Assembly: GCA_048887165.1 (NCBI GenBank)
Contig: JBHLJZ010000001.1
Span: 62,001-126,000, forward strand
Source: SOKP01 sp048887165
GTDB taxonomy: Archaea; Asgardarchaeota; Lokiarchaeia; Sigyniarchaeales; SOKP01
Length of the DNA: 64,000 nt
Direction of reading: 5' to 3'
This document shows positions 27,091 to 36,728 of the stretch, one piece after another. Position numbers and translations under genes: made by a program. Numbering within the stretch: the first letter of the stretch is position 1; each line of letters starts with the position of its first letter. The notes under the pieces were generated by a model that was not told the DNA's origin, did no database searches, and saw nothing but the letters and a program-made list of their open reading frames with translations.

Positions 27091-28302
27091 TTGAAATTTA
27101 TGGTAAGTTCTAAGAGGAAAATTCAAGTTCCGACTGTTAATGAACAAGCTTTAATTTTTATGCCTCGAAACAAGCAACCTTTAAGTGGAATTTTTTCACT
27201 TATAGTAGTGTTAATAATCAGTATAATTACTTGGTATATCTTTTTTGATCCACGGTTGCATGATCCACATATGGTTCATTATGCTTCATTGATAGGTGGT
27301 TTTGGCTTAATTGGGATTGTATGGGCAATTTGGTTTGAAAATTGGCCTTATTATGAAAAATTTAAGAAACCTTGGAAAATAGGATTGATAGGAACAATAA
27401 TAAATATCATAATAGCTCTAATCTTTACCTTTATACTCTTACCTTTATTTAACTTAATATATCCTCCTTCTATACAAATAGAAGATAGCTTTCTTTCTTG
27501 GTACGTTGGAGCGTCGATTTTTGGGTCTCTGAGTGGTTCAGGTTTCTCATTTTCAGTCCTGTGGGTAGCAGGTACTATGTATTGGCCCTTTTTTAAACAT
27601 AAGCAACCAAAAAGAGGAATCTATATTTGGATAATTGGCACGATTATTATGATTATTGTTTGGTTAATTCTCTTTTTACCTTCTGGAAACCCAACAGCTA
27701 TAACTGAAGGTGATATTGTGAAACGACAATATGCATATTCTCTTGGTTGGACACAATGGCTTATCTTCTTTTCACTTTTAACCCAACTAGTCTATGAATA
27801 TTACCCTTGGAATAAGCTCGGAATTAAACAACCTTATATGGGAATAATTTGTTTTCTTGTTTGTGCTATATTAGGTTTAATAGTATCTCTTATATTTCCT
27901 TTTATAATTCCATTTACCTTTGATCCAATTTTTTTAGCAGCAGGAGGTGACCCCATTAATGATGTCATACGATTCAAAGGTTGGTATGTGATGTCGATCT
28001 CTTATGCTATTTTCCTGATTTTAGCAATTGTTGTGGTTTCTTTATTTTTTGATAATTGGCCAAGACGATTTACTCAAAGGAAAAATCTTATATTTCGATT
28101 TCTTTTAGTTATAATTCTAGGAACAGCGGGATTTCTTGGATACTACTTTGTAGCACCGTTTGTATTTGGAGATCCTATTGGAGGAGAACCAAATGAGTTC
28201 TGGAATATTAATCCAACTCCTTTTGTATTATGGTTTCTATGGATAGAGTTGCTCTATGCTTATGTTTGGAAGAAGTGGCCTATATATAAGACCTATAGGT
28301 GA
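27091..28302 (+). CDS. Polytopic membrane protein with repeated W-P motifs
   Basis: A 403-residue membrane protein with about eight to ten hydrophobic segments. Short Trp/Pro motifs recur at loop positions: FENWPYYEKF, YWPFF, YYPWNKLG, FDNWPRRF and KKWPIY at the C-terminus. This implies internal duplication of a two-segment unit. I do not recognise the family. The stop overlaps the GTG of the acyl-CoA ligase by four bases, and a KAS III-like gene follows, so it belongs to a lipid or acyl-CoA operon and may move or sense a substrate of these enzymes. Confidence 0.6.
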   Translation: MKFMVSSKRKIQVPTVNEQALIFMPRNKQPLSGIFSLIVVLIISIITWYIFFDPRLHDPHMVHYASLIGGFGLIGIVWAIWFENWPYYEKFKKPWKIGLIGTIINIIIALIFTFILLPLFNLIYPPSIQIEDSFLSWYVGASIFGSLSGSGFSFSVLWVAGTMYWPFFKHKQPKRGIYIWIIGTIIMIIVWLILFLPSGNPTAITEGDIVKRQYAYSLGWTQWLIFFSLLTQLVYEYYPWNKLGIKQPYMGIICFLVCAILGLIVSLIFPFIIPFTFDPIFLAAGGDPINDVIRFKGWYVMSISYAIFLILAIVVVSLFFDNWPRRFTQRKNLIFRFLLVIILGTAGFLGYYFVAPFVFGDPIGGEPNEFWNINPTPFVLWFLWIELLYAYVWKKWPIYKTYR

Positions 28303-29858
28303 AGGTTTTGTATTCATCAAGAGATACCTATTTTAATATGGAATTTTCTTGGATTGGAGACTGGTCAGGTCGTCGTGCGACCTTAACACCGAATATTGAA
28401 GCGATATTTGATAAAACAAATCAAAAATCGTATACTTATGAAGATTTAAATAATAGAGCTAACAAAACAGTACAACTTCTTTTAGATTTAGGAATTAAGA
28501 AGGGAGATAGAGTTGCAACTTTTTCAAATAATAGAATTGAGTTAATTGATTTATTTTTTGCTACCGGAAAATTAGGTGCAATTTTAGTCCCATTTAATAT
28601 TCGATTAGCATCTCAAGAAATTGAGTATCTTGTGAAAAAGATGAAACCATCCTTAATATTTTATGATTCTAAGTTCCAAGAAAAAGTAGAACCAATTAAA
28701 CCATTAGATTTTATTAAACAGACCATCGTTTTTGGATCTAGGCAAGTTATGGGAGATTCAACTTATAATAACCTAATTCGAGATAAATCAATCTTACCAA
28801 TAAAAAGACCAGTAGTCAATTTCGAGGATCCACATCTAATTTTATTTACAGGTGGTACCACTGGTTTACCTAAAGGTGCAGTTTTATCTCATAGGTTAAT
28901 TTTTTGGAATTCGGTAAATACAATATTATCCTGGGGTTTAAGACCTGACGACATTCAACCACTTCTATTTCCACTATTTCACACAGGTGGATGGAATGTA
29001 TTATTAAATCCTTTTTTTCATCTGGGAGCAAAATCTATTCTTATGGGAGATTTCAATCCAGTAGAAACACTGGAAATAATTGAAAATATGAAGTGTACCA
29101 TTGTAATCGGAGTTCCTACCATGTTTCATCTTATGTCTAATCAGGCTGAATTCAAAACTGCAAATTTTGATTCAGTACGAATTTTTATATCTGGAGGTGC
29201 ACCTTGTCCAGTTTCTATAATGGAAAGATACTGGGATAAAGGTAAATTATTTAAAATGGGCTATGGGTTGACAGAAGTGGGTCCTAATAATTTCTATTTA
29301 CCAGAAGAGAGTATTAAAGAAAAACCAACATCTGTAGGGCTTCCAGTTTTTCATTGTGATGTGAAAATAGCGAATACAGAAACCGGAAAGAATGTAAACA
29401 GAGGAGAAGTAGGAGAATTAATGTTAAAAGGTCCACATATATTTTCTGGATATTGGGATGACCCTAAAGAGACTAAAAAAGCAATAGAAATAGATGGTTG
29501 GGTCCATACAGGTGATTTAGCAAAACAAGATGATGATGGATTTTATTATATAGTCGGCCGTAAAAAAGAGATGTATATTAGTGGAGGAGAAAATGTTTTT
29601 CCAGTTGAAATAGAAGAATTATTATATAAGCATCCTGCAATTAATGAAGCTGCAGTTATTGGAGTTCCTGATGAAAAATGGGGAGAAGTTGGCAAAGCAT
29701 TTATTACATTAAAACCCTATAAATCGATTACTCCAGATGAAATAAAAGAATATTTATTACCGCTTTTAGCTAAATATAAAATCCCTAAATACATCGAAAT
29801 AAAAGATTCATTACCGACTAGTGGTACTGGTAAGATATTAAAAAAGGATCTAAAATAG
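28299..29858 (+). CDS. AMP-forming acyl-CoA synthetase/ligase
   Basis: A 519-residue ligase that joins a carboxylic acid to CoA through an acyl-AMP. Motifs in order: P-loop LFTGGTTGLPKGAVLSH, the adenine-binding GYGLTEVGP, the hinge TGDLAKQDDDGFYYIVGRKKEM, SGGENVFPVEIE, and the C-terminal catalytic Lys in SGTGKILKKDL. The GTG start overlaps the upstream stop; ATG at 28338 (MEFSWIGDW) fits the family start and is an alternative. Substrate chain length cannot be read. It is followed 10 bases later by a KAS III-like gene. Confidence 0.88.
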   Translation: MKVLYSSRDTYFNMEFSWIGDWSGRRATLTPNIEAIFDKTNQKSYTYEDLNNRANKTVQLLLDLGIKKGDRVATFSNNRIELIDLFFATGKLGAILVPFNIRLASQEIEYLVKKMKPSLIFYDSKFQEKVEPIKPLDFIKQTIVFGSRQVMGDSTYNNLIRDKSILPIKRPVVNFEDPHLILFTGGTTGLPKGAVLSHRLIFWNSVNTILSWGLRPDDIQPLLFPLFHTGGWNVLLNPFFHLGAKSILMGDFNPVETLEIIENMKCTIVIGVPTMFHLMSNQAEFKTANFDSVRIFISGGAPCPVSIMERYWDKGKLFKMGYGLTEVGPNNFYLPEESIKEKPTSVGLPVFHCDVKIANTETGKNVNRGEVGELMLKGPHIFSGYWDDPKETKKAIEIDGWVHTGDLAKQDDDGFYYIVGRKKEMYISGGENVFPVEIEELLYKHPAINEAAVIGVPDEKWGEVGKAFITLKPYKSITPDEIKEYLLPLLAKYKIPKYIEIKDSLPTSGTGKILKKDLK

Positions 29859-29868
29859 GTGTTAAACG

Positions 29869-30897
29869 ATGGGTTTCCGTCATGTTGGTCTGGAATCTTG
29901 GGGAATTTACCTTCCTAAGGAGAGACATAGCAGTGAATTTATTTCAAGGGAAACAGGTATCCCAGAAGAGATAATTCAAGAAAAATTTGGCTTAAAGAGC
30001 AAAACAGTTCCTGGTCCAGATGATCATACAGTTGCAATGGGAGCAAAAGCTAGTTTTCAGGCTCTTGAACGAGCAAATATATCAGCTAATGAAATTGATC
30101 TTATAATATGGGCAGGTGAGGTTTATGCTGAAAGACCTATGATGACCTATGGTATTAAACTCCAAAAAATATTAGGAAATCCTACTCGAGCATGGGCGTT
30201 TGATATAAATCAGAGATGTGGAACGTTTTTAGTAGGTATGCTATTAGCAAAGAGTCTCATTCAGACAGATCCTGAAATTTCTAGAGTTTTAGTCGCAAGT
30301 GGCTATAGAAATTCAGACTTAATTAATTACAAGAATCAACGATCTCGTTTCATGATTAGTTTAGCAGCCAGTGGTGTAGCTGCTGTTTTAAAGGCAGATT
30401 ACAAAGCTAATGAGATTTTAGGAATTTCAGCAATTTCCGATGGAAGATTTGCAGATGATGTTTACGTTCCCGCAGGAGGTACAGTTCAACCAATCTCTTC
30501 TGAAGCAATAGAAAAGGGTCTAATTTATTTAGATGTTCCTGATCCTGATGGATTAAAGGAGAGATTAGATATGTTTTCTATGGAATCATTTGTAAGAGTA
30601 ATAGATGATGCTTTAAAAAAATCCGGATATACTAGAGAAGATATCGATTACTTAGCTCTATTACACATGAAAAGGAGTGCATTCGAGTATGTAGCAAAAG
30701 CCGTTGGAGTTGATCCTTACAAACAAGCGACTTATTTTGAAGAAATAGGTCACAATGGACAGAATGATGGAATAATCTCATTAGAATATGGATTAAAAAA
30801 TGGAAAAATTAAAGATGGAGACATAGTTGTTCTTACTGCTGCAGGAATAGGATGGGCGTGGAATGCGGGAGTTATAAGGTGGGGAAAATCAAAATAA
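29869..30897 (+). CDS. 3-oxoacyl-synthase III/HMG-CoA synthase-like enzyme
   Basis: A 342-residue condensing enzyme of the thiolase superfamily. The Cys-His-Asn triad of KAS III is present: Cys 117 in NQRCGTF, His 266 in LLHMKRS and Asn 296 in GHNGQND. The C-terminus LTAAGIGWAWNAGVIRWGK is the usual glycine-rich end. It condenses acyl thioesters; neighbours suggest the acyl group comes from the ligase upstream. The start has GGTG at a good distance. Canonical archaeal HMG-CoA synthase usually lies beside thiolase and DUF35 genes, which is not the case here, so a different acyl product is more likely. Confidence 0.8.
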   Translation: MGFRHVGLESWGIYLPKERHSSEFISRETGIPEEIIQEKFGLKSKTVPGPDDHTVAMGAKASFQALERANISANEIDLIIWAGEVYAERPMMTYGIKLQKILGNPTRAWAFDINQRCGTFLVGMLLAKSLIQTDPEISRVLVASGYRNSDLINYKNQRSRFMISLAASGVAAVLKADYKANEILGISAISDGRFADDVYVPAGGTVQPISSEAIEKGLIYLDVPDPDGLKERLDMFSMESFVRVIDDALKKSGYTREDIDYLALLHMKRSAFEYVAKAVGVDPYKQATYFEEIGHNGQNDGIISLEYGLKNGKIKDGDIVVLTAAGIGWAWNAGVIRWGKSK

Positions 30898-30921
30898 TTA
30901 ATTTTTTCTCCTTATGTATTT

Positions 30922-31698
30922 TTATTTGTTCCAAAAAGAGTTTGCCAATTCGTTAAACTGTTCTGAATGGTCTAAAATCACTAAATGTCCACCGTTAGGG
31001 ATAATTTCTAATTCTGATTTTGGTAGCCACTCATGAAGCATTGCACTTGCCCAAATGGGAGTAGTTATGTCTTTTTCTCCAACAATCAGTAAGGTTGGGA
31101 TATTTAACGTTCGCAAATTTTCACAAATATTAAAACCTGCAGAAGCAGCTGTTGCCATAAGACATTGTTCTTTTGTCATATGATCTGTGACTAAACTCGC
31201 AACAAAATTTGCAGTATTTTCATTATATGGGTTAAGCCCCCTTTTACTTATCCCCTTTGCAAATTCTTCCAAAGGATAAGCATCTACTCTTCCCAAAACA
31301 TCAGTTTCAGCTTCAAAGCTAACAAAACAAAATCCACTCGCGCATAATATCTTTTTCACTTGAGAAGTATTTTCGAGCCCATATACAAGACTAATCATCC
31401 CACCCAAAGAATGTCCAACTAAATAGAGATCATTTTTCCAGTTAAGATAATTGAGTAATGCTTGCATATCATTAACATAATCACGAATCGTAAACCTTTC
31501 AATTGGTTTTGTGCTCCTACCATGTCCTCTTAAATCAAACCTCAAAATATTGAAATCTTTTTCAAAAAACTTTAATTGCTCTTGCCAACAATCACTATTC
31601 AAAAAAAGACCATGTATTAATACCATCTTGGGCCCATCTTTATTGCCTGTGATTTCATAAGCTATTTTAAAATCATCATTAAGTAAAAAATACTCCAT
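30922..31698 (-). CDS. Alpha/beta hydrolase
   Basis: A 258-residue cytosolic hydrolase. The oxyanion loop is LIHGLFLNSDCW. The nucleophile elbow is GHSLGG (Ser 97), the acid Asp 210 in VGEKDITTP, and the base His 238 in GGHLVILDHSEQF. The triad is complete. The length and the RFDLRGHGRST loop match the broad lactonase/esterase/haloperoxidase-like group; the substrate is unknown. It is convergent with the KAS III-like gene. Confidence 0.82.
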   Translation of the reverse strand: MEYFLLNDDFKIAYEITGNKDGPKMVLIHGLFLNSDCWQEQLKFFEKDFNILRFDLRGHGRSTKPIERFTIRDYVNDMQALLNYLNWKNDLYLVGHSLGGMISLVYGLENTSQVKKILCASGFCFVSFEAETDVLGRVDAYPLEEFAKGISKRGLNPYNENTANFVASLVTDHMTKEQCLMATAASAGFNICENLRTLNIPTLLIVGEKDITTPIWASAMLHEWLPKSELEIIPNGGHLVILDHSEQFNELANSFWNK

Positions 31699-31843
31699 AT
31701 TATCAAAAACACTTTCTTTGTTGAAAATTATTCGTATAAATAAAAATATATCTTGATCTTATAAAATATTTTTAGTTCATTCTTTTATAAGAAATAAAAA
31801 ACGAAAATTTTTATAAAAAAAGATTCAAATAAATTCATATTAT

Positions 31844-32053
31844 ATGAAATACTTTGACTTTAAATTTTTTATAGGAATTGGTTTTTTTCTTATTGATGTT
31901 ATTTTATGTTTTATTATGATTTATTTTGGACACTTAGGACTATGGCAATTTGTTGATGAGCCATTAGCACTTATTTTTTTAATAGTAATAATTATCTTTT
32001 TAAGTATAGGATTTATATTCATGATCCTAGCTTATAAGAGTAGAAAATTCTAA
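31844..32053 (+). CDS. Small two-helix membrane protein
   Basis: A 69-residue protein made of two hydrophobic segments (about 7-30 and 40-63) separated by a short loop (GLWQFVDEP) and ending in the basic KSRKF, which should be cytosolic. There is a TATA-like stretch in the preceding 145 bases. No family recognised. It precedes the secreted protein gene by 128 bases. Confidence 0.5.
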   Translation: MKYFDFKFFIGIGFFLIDVILCFIMIYFGHLGLWQFVDEPLALIFLIVIIIFLSIGFIFMILAYKSRKF

Positions 32054-32181
32054 ATTGAGTTATTTTAATAATCAATTGGTCCAAAAATATTTTAGAAAAT
32101 ATTTATATAGTAAAACAATAAATATTTCTAATAACAAATCTGAAATTCATTTTATAAAAAATAAAGAGTGAAATATAAAAG

Positions 32182-33003
32182 ATGAAAAAAACAAAATTAA
32201 CCTTAATTATTCTATTTTTTTTAACTGTTTTACTCGTACTCAGTCCAGCAATATTTGTTAAAGCCGATCTTTATCAATGTCCTGATACTAAAGCTGGAGA
32301 TACTAAAATTTTAAAGGTAACAACCGTAGATGATGCCGGTTTAACACGAATTTGGGATGCGAATTGGTCAGATATAATTGAATTAGCTTTTGGAGAGGGA
32401 TCTCATGTTAAAAACGCTAAGTTAAAATCAGTAGTTCAAGGCATAAATACTAATGATACGACCTTTCTATTTGGAGTAGGCACCGTCCAAGTTTGTAATA
32501 TAACTGTTGACACCTGGAATTGGACAGTTGGAACTATCAGTGATGAGGATATGAACCCAGATCCAACACATGTTCTTGTTGTTAAAGATCCTAATAATCT
32601 AACTGCTTATGTACAGGCCTTAAGCGCCTTTTTATTAATGGACTCTAATGTGACTATACCATGGGGAGGACAATACTTATTACAATTACCTGTACCTGCG
32701 AGTGGTTACTTAGAAGATCTTATATGGGAAGATGATTGGAGAGCTGACGGAGCTACTGTTATTCATGATGCACCAATAGGATATTTTGATGGTGATGATT
32801 CAGAGGAATGTACTGAAACCTGGACATATTACGATGACAATGGAGCATTTATTGGATACAAACTAGAAAATAATGAAAGCAAAACTGTTTATGAATATAA
32901 AATTCAATTACCATTTATTCCGGGATATGAAATTTCATTAATTTTAGGAATAACTGTTGTTTCAGTAGTAGGTATTATATATATTTATAAAAAGAAATCC
33001 TAA
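32182..33003 (+). CDS. Secreted surface protein with Loki-CTERM-like anchor
   Basis: A 273-residue protein. Residues 1-29 are a signal peptide (basic KKTK, hydrophobic core, VKA cleavage region). The mature part is acidic, with N-x-S/T sites, two Cys near each end, and a WTYYDDNG segment. The C-terminus is FIPGYEISLILG, a hydrophobic helix and a basic KKKS tail: a proline-glycine motif, membrane helix and positive end, as in archaeal sorting signals (PGF-CTERM and the Lokiarchaeal IPGY type). It is therefore probably exported and anchored or processed at the membrane. Function unknown. Confidence 0.65.
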   Translation: MKKTKLTLIILFFLTVLLVLSPAIFVKADLYQCPDTKAGDTKILKVTTVDDAGLTRIWDANWSDIIELAFGEGSHVKNAKLKSVVQGINTNDTTFLFGVGTVQVCNITVDTWNWTVGTISDEDMNPDPTHVLVVKDPNNLTAYVQALSAFLLMDSNVTIPWGGQYLLQLPVPASGYLEDLIWEDDWRADGATVIHDAPIGYFDGDDSEECTETWTYYDDNGAFIGYKLENNESKTVYEYKIQLPFIPGYEISLILGITVVSVVGIIYIYKKKS

Positions 33004-33019
33004 AATTCTCTTAATTTTC

Positions 33020-33029
33020 TTTTTTTTTT
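33020..33029 (+). terminator. Poly-T terminator after surface-protein gene
   Basis: Ten T in a row 17 bases after the stop, in the space between convergent genes. Confidence 0.45.
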
Positions 33030-33097
33030 AATTTCTATTTTCAACTTTAAGTTTTGAATTTGTGTATCAAACTTGCTCTATAAAATACCAAAAATTT

Positions 33098-34390
33098 TTA
33101 ATCAGATTTTCTTGATTTCATTTTAACTATATCATCGGGTAATAATTTTAAAATAGGTATAAGGCATATAGAACTAATTAAAGCCATAATAGACAAAATA
33201 AGATACCCAGGGCTATATTGATTATTAAATATTAAAAATAGTTGACCTAGTAGTAATAAACTTATGCTCCTTCCAATAGAATACGCTAGGTAATTAACTG
33301 AATATATTGTTGATCTTATCTGAGGTGGATTAATCTCTCCAAGCGTTGCTTGAGTAAGAGGGTCAATACCTCCAAATAAAAACGCACCAATAAATGCGAA
33401 AATAAGGAATATGAATGCAATTACAGGTTCTTTTGAGATAAAAATCAATGAATATCCGATAATATAAATGATTGAACCTGAAATCAAGCATATTAATATA
33501 ACTTTAATCCTACCTACTTTACTTTCTTCACGTTTTTTATCACCTATTTTTCCGAATAATGGACCAGATGGAACTTGACTTCCAAAAACTATAATTAAAA
33601 AGATTGTAGCTAGTGTGGAACTGAGAGAATAGTCATTTTTCAACATTGAAATAAAGAATGAAGATATTGCTCCAATAGCAATAAACATCACGAAATTTAA
33701 AATTAAAATCCATATAGTTGACTTAATTTTCAAAATTTGCTTTAAATCTTGTGCTCTAATTTTATAATCTAATTTAATTTTAGCCTCATTTAAATCTCCA
33801 ACAGAAACATCCATTGAACCTCTAAGAGGCTCTTTAATAAGAAACAATAATCCTGTACAAATGAATCCTCCAATAGATATTATTAAGAGAGGGATTTGCC
33901 ATGTATATACTTCTATTAAAAATCCTGAAAGTACCTGTCCTAATCCATTACCTAATACATAAACGGCGCTTAAATCACCAAACTTTTTTCCTCTTATCGA
34001 TGGTTCAATTAGATCGATTACTAAGGAAAATACAAGGGGTAATATTGCCCCAAATCCTATTGCTGTGAATGATTGAAAAATCAATAATGAAATAAAATCA
34101 ACAGCAAAAATAGTTAAACAAATCAATATTGACCATTCTAAAGTTGCAATAATCAATAATATTTTACGTGAAAATCTATCCCCTAATATTGCCCAAATTA
34201 TGGAACTTAAAGCTCCAACCATTAAGAACATTGAATTTGTAAATGCTACTTGCTCTTCGCTAACTAAACTCAAAGCTAATGTAAGTTCTTTTGCCATAGG
34301 AGTAATTATGCTAAATAGTGCCGAAGAAAAGAAAGTTAATAGAATTAATATTTTAGTTGAATAATTTTTCATCAATTTCACTAAATTCAA
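33098..34390 (-). CDS. MFS transporter
   Basis: A 430-residue carrier with about twelve membrane segments in two halves. The MFS loop 2-3 motif is seen as GDRFSRKILL. It is clearly related to the N-terminal carrier part of the larger protein at 46329-48626: both share a central loop pattern with an Arg-Gly pair, a YxYRI/YKIRAQDL-type segment and K-I-K-T/S. The start is TTG at 34390 or ATG at 34372. The substrate is unknown; spinster-like lipid carriers are a distant resemblance. Confidence 0.8.
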   Translation of the reverse strand: MNLVKLMKNYSTKILILLTFFSSALFSIITPMAKELTLALSLVSEEQVAFTNSMFLMVGALSSIIWAILGDRFSRKILLIIATLEWSILICLTIFAVDFISLLIFQSFTAIGFGAILPLVFSLVIDLIEPSIRGKKFGDLSAVYVLGNGLGQVLSGFLIEVYTWQIPLLIISIGGFICTGLLFLIKEPLRGSMDVSVGDLNEAKIKLDYKIRAQDLKQILKIKSTIWILILNFVMFIAIGAISSFFISMLKNDYSLSSTLATIFLIIVFGSQVPSGPLFGKIGDKKREESKVGRIKVILICLISGSIIYIIGYSLIFISKEPVIAFIFLIFAFIGAFLFGGIDPLTQATLGEINPPQIRSTIYSVNYLAYSIGRSISLLLLGQLFLIFNNQYSPGYLILSIMALISSICLIPILKLLPDDIVKMKSRKSD

Positions 34391-34493
34391 ATATTAAAGA
34401 ATAGTTAATTATGATTAGATTGTTGTTTTATTTAAGCTTTAAATTATAATTTAAGAAATATATTCGAATAAAAAATCAGAAAAATATTGCTAG

Positions 34494-35816
34494 TTGATAA
34501 AAATAAAGACGAAATCGATTAAAATAATTTTAAATCTATTAGCTTCCTTTTTGAGAGGGGAAACAGATATAAAGTCTGATGAGTATTACTCAGACCAAAT
34601 AGTAAATCATTATTATAATGAAGTCGTCAGATATTGGAGTCAGCTAAATTTCATTATTAGGAAAACTGTCAGGTCTTTAAATAATTATAATTTTCATGAA
34701 TTTAAAATGGCAGAATTCTTATATGCGACTTATCGTATTATTCATGAAAAATCTTCTATAACAACAATATTAAGTGAATTACCAAATTTAGAAACTGATC
34801 TAATGTTTTTAGATAAATTATATACGTTTTCTTGGAAAATTGCTTTACAAGGAAAGAAGTCAGAAGAAAAATTAAGTATAAGACTAGCAATTCCGCGCTT
34901 TTTAATTAATCACTTGAAATCCGTAATGGATTCCAATTTTTTACAGGAAAATCTAAGGTACCTAAATGATTATAATAAAAATAGAAAAATATATTTCCGA
35001 ATTAATAGCTTAGCAGATATAAATAATCCAAAAACTTTAATAAAGACAATTAAATCAGATTATCAGGAGAGTTCAATAAAATTAGCTGAAGATCCAGATA
35101 TTCCCGAATTATATTATACTTTAAAAAAAAGTAAACGAATAATTTTAGAAAATAGGTATTATAGGGAAGGAAAAATTATTTTTCAAGATAAAGCATCAGC
35201 TACAGTTATTTATCTCTTACATCCTCAACCTAATGAACTAATCTGTGATTTGTGTGCTGCTCCTGGTATTAAGACTAGTCTAATTGCTCAGTATTCTAAA
35301 AATAAAGCAAGAATCTGTGCTAATGATATTAGTTTTACAAGATTATCTATTGCTCAGCAATTATTAACTAAACTATATGTTAAAAATACTTTATTTATTA
35401 ATACAGATAGTATTAATGCACCAATTAGACATGATTTTTTATTTGATAAAATTCTTATAGATGCTCCATGTACTGGAAGTGGAGCATTATTAACACATCC
35501 CGAACTTAAATGGAGACAAAGTCCGCAGTTCTTACATCAAAATGTAATATTACAGGACAAGTTAATTCACCAAGGGCTTGAATTATTAAAACCAGGTGGA
35601 ATAATGCTATATTCTACTTGTAGTCTATACCCAGAAGAAGGAGAATTGCAGATTATGAAATATTTAGACAATCTCGAGCCATTAGAAATCCCTAAATGGT
35701 TGTCACCTTGTTATCAAATAAATAATACCTTAATAGAAGGCACAGGAAGACTTTTTCCATCAATTCATAATACGCAGGGATTTTTCATAGCAAAATTCAA
35801 AAAAAAACCAAAATAA
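34494..35816 (+). CDS. RsmB/NSUN-family RNA m5C methyltransferase
   Basis: A 440-residue enzyme that methylates cytosine-5 in rRNA or tRNA with SAM. The N-terminal 160 residues are helical and resemble the NusB-like domain of RsmB. The Rossmann core has the SAM loop CDLCAAPGIKTS, the motif IV Cys 326 in DAPCTGSGAL and the catalytic motif VI Cys 376 in YSTCSLYPEEGE. Both Cys are needed in this family and both are present. The start is TTG. It begins a run of plus-strand genes and is followed 40 bases later by the duplicated-domain protein. Confidence 0.85.
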   Translation: MIKIKTKSIKIILNLLASFLRGETDIKSDEYYSDQIVNHYYNEVVRYWSQLNFIIRKTVRSLNNYNFHEFKMAEFLYATYRIIHEKSSITTILSELPNLETDLMFLDKLYTFSWKIALQGKKSEEKLSIRLAIPRFLINHLKSVMDSNFLQENLRYLNDYNKNRKIYFRINSLADINNPKTLIKTIKSDYQESSIKLAEDPDIPELYYTLKKSKRIILENRYYREGKIIFQDKASATVIYLLHPQPNELICDLCAAPGIKTSLIAQYSKNKARICANDISFTRLSIAQQLLTKLYVKNTLFINTDSINAPIRHDFLFDKILIDAPCTGSGALLTHPELKWRQSPQFLHQNVILQDKLIHQGLELLKPGGIMLYSTCSLYPEEGELQIMKYLDNLEPLEIPKWLSPCYQINNTLIEGTGRLFPSIHNTQGFFIAKFKKKPK

Positions 35817-35855
35817 TAAAAATAATTTAGTTTTAAATTTAATTTATGGGTTAAA

Positions 35856-36668
35856 ATGACTAATTCAAAGAAAAAATACTGGACTGTAGGAGAAATTGAT
35901 GCTACTGGGGTTAGGGGCCCTCATGAAGTAGAATTAAGAAATATTAGTAAAGCTAAATGTCGTTTCTTTATCGATATCGATACAAATGGGTTAAAAAATA
36001 TTGTAGAAAAAAGTCTTGGAGGAAAAATTGAAAATATTGGTTTTGATGAAGATTGGACAATTACAATGGAAATGTTTCCAGAGGTAAATCTCCATTTTGT
36101 TTATTCATATTATGGAGATGAATTTGGTGATGAGCTTGAAGCAGAATTTAAATTCCTTTTTTCTGGTGAGCGAGTTTTTTGGGTTCCAGGTGAAGATAGT
36201 GCTACATATGTCGATATAGTTATGGATTTTATTGAAAGACTATTAAAGCATGAAAGACCATTTGAAACTGAATATACGAACAAAACAGATTTAATGAAAA
36301 AAGTAATTATGCAAAGAAGCCAACCATTTATTTTATTAAACGAAAATGATAAAATTAATTTAGCTAAGTTTTTAAATGCTGAAATAAATGTGACGTCTGA
36401 CGGATTATCTATCGTAAAAGAACTCTTTCCTGAAATAATTGTAGAGTTGACTTGGACTAATAATGATGGGCTCGATATTTCCTTTAAAGGAAAAAATCTA
36501 ACAGATATAAGCAGTTATCATGTAGAGTTCTTAGGAATTTTTGTAATAAACCATATTTTAAGATATATTGCAATTCATAATAAGGATAAAGATTTACCCG
36601 ATATTTGTTATATTATGTTTTCCCGGTATTTTACTAAAAAAATGGATTGGGAACACAGAAGAACTTAA
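35856..36668 (+). CDS. Unknown protein with internal duplication
   Basis: A 270-residue cytosolic protein with no recognised family. Two halves look alike. The first has DEDWTITMEMFPEVNLHFVY, a beta hairpin, then TYVDIVMDFIERLLKH. The second has SDGLSIVKELFPEIIVELTW, a shorter hairpin, then YHVEFLGIFVINHILRYI. The shared E-x-F-P-E-[VI] strand and the terminal helix imply an ancient duplication of an alpha-beta domain of about 100 residues. There are no obvious catalytic residues. It follows the RNA methyltransferase gene. Confidence 0.6.
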   Translation: MTNSKKKYWTVGEIDATGVRGPHEVELRNISKAKCRFFIDIDTNGLKNIVEKSLGGKIENIGFDEDWTITMEMFPEVNLHFVYSYYGDEFGDELEAEFKFLFSGERVFWVPGEDSATYVDIVMDFIERLLKHERPFETEYTNKTDLMKKVIMQRSQPFILLNENDKINLAKFLNAEINVTSDGLSIVKELFPEIIVELTWTNNDGLDISFKGKNLTDISSYHVEFLGIFVINHILRYIAIHNKDKDLPDICYIMFSRYFTKKMDWEHRRT

Positions 36669-36728
36669 CTTCTAATATATGAATTTAATTTCAAACTATT
36701 TAAAAATAATATCTATTTTAGATTTAAT

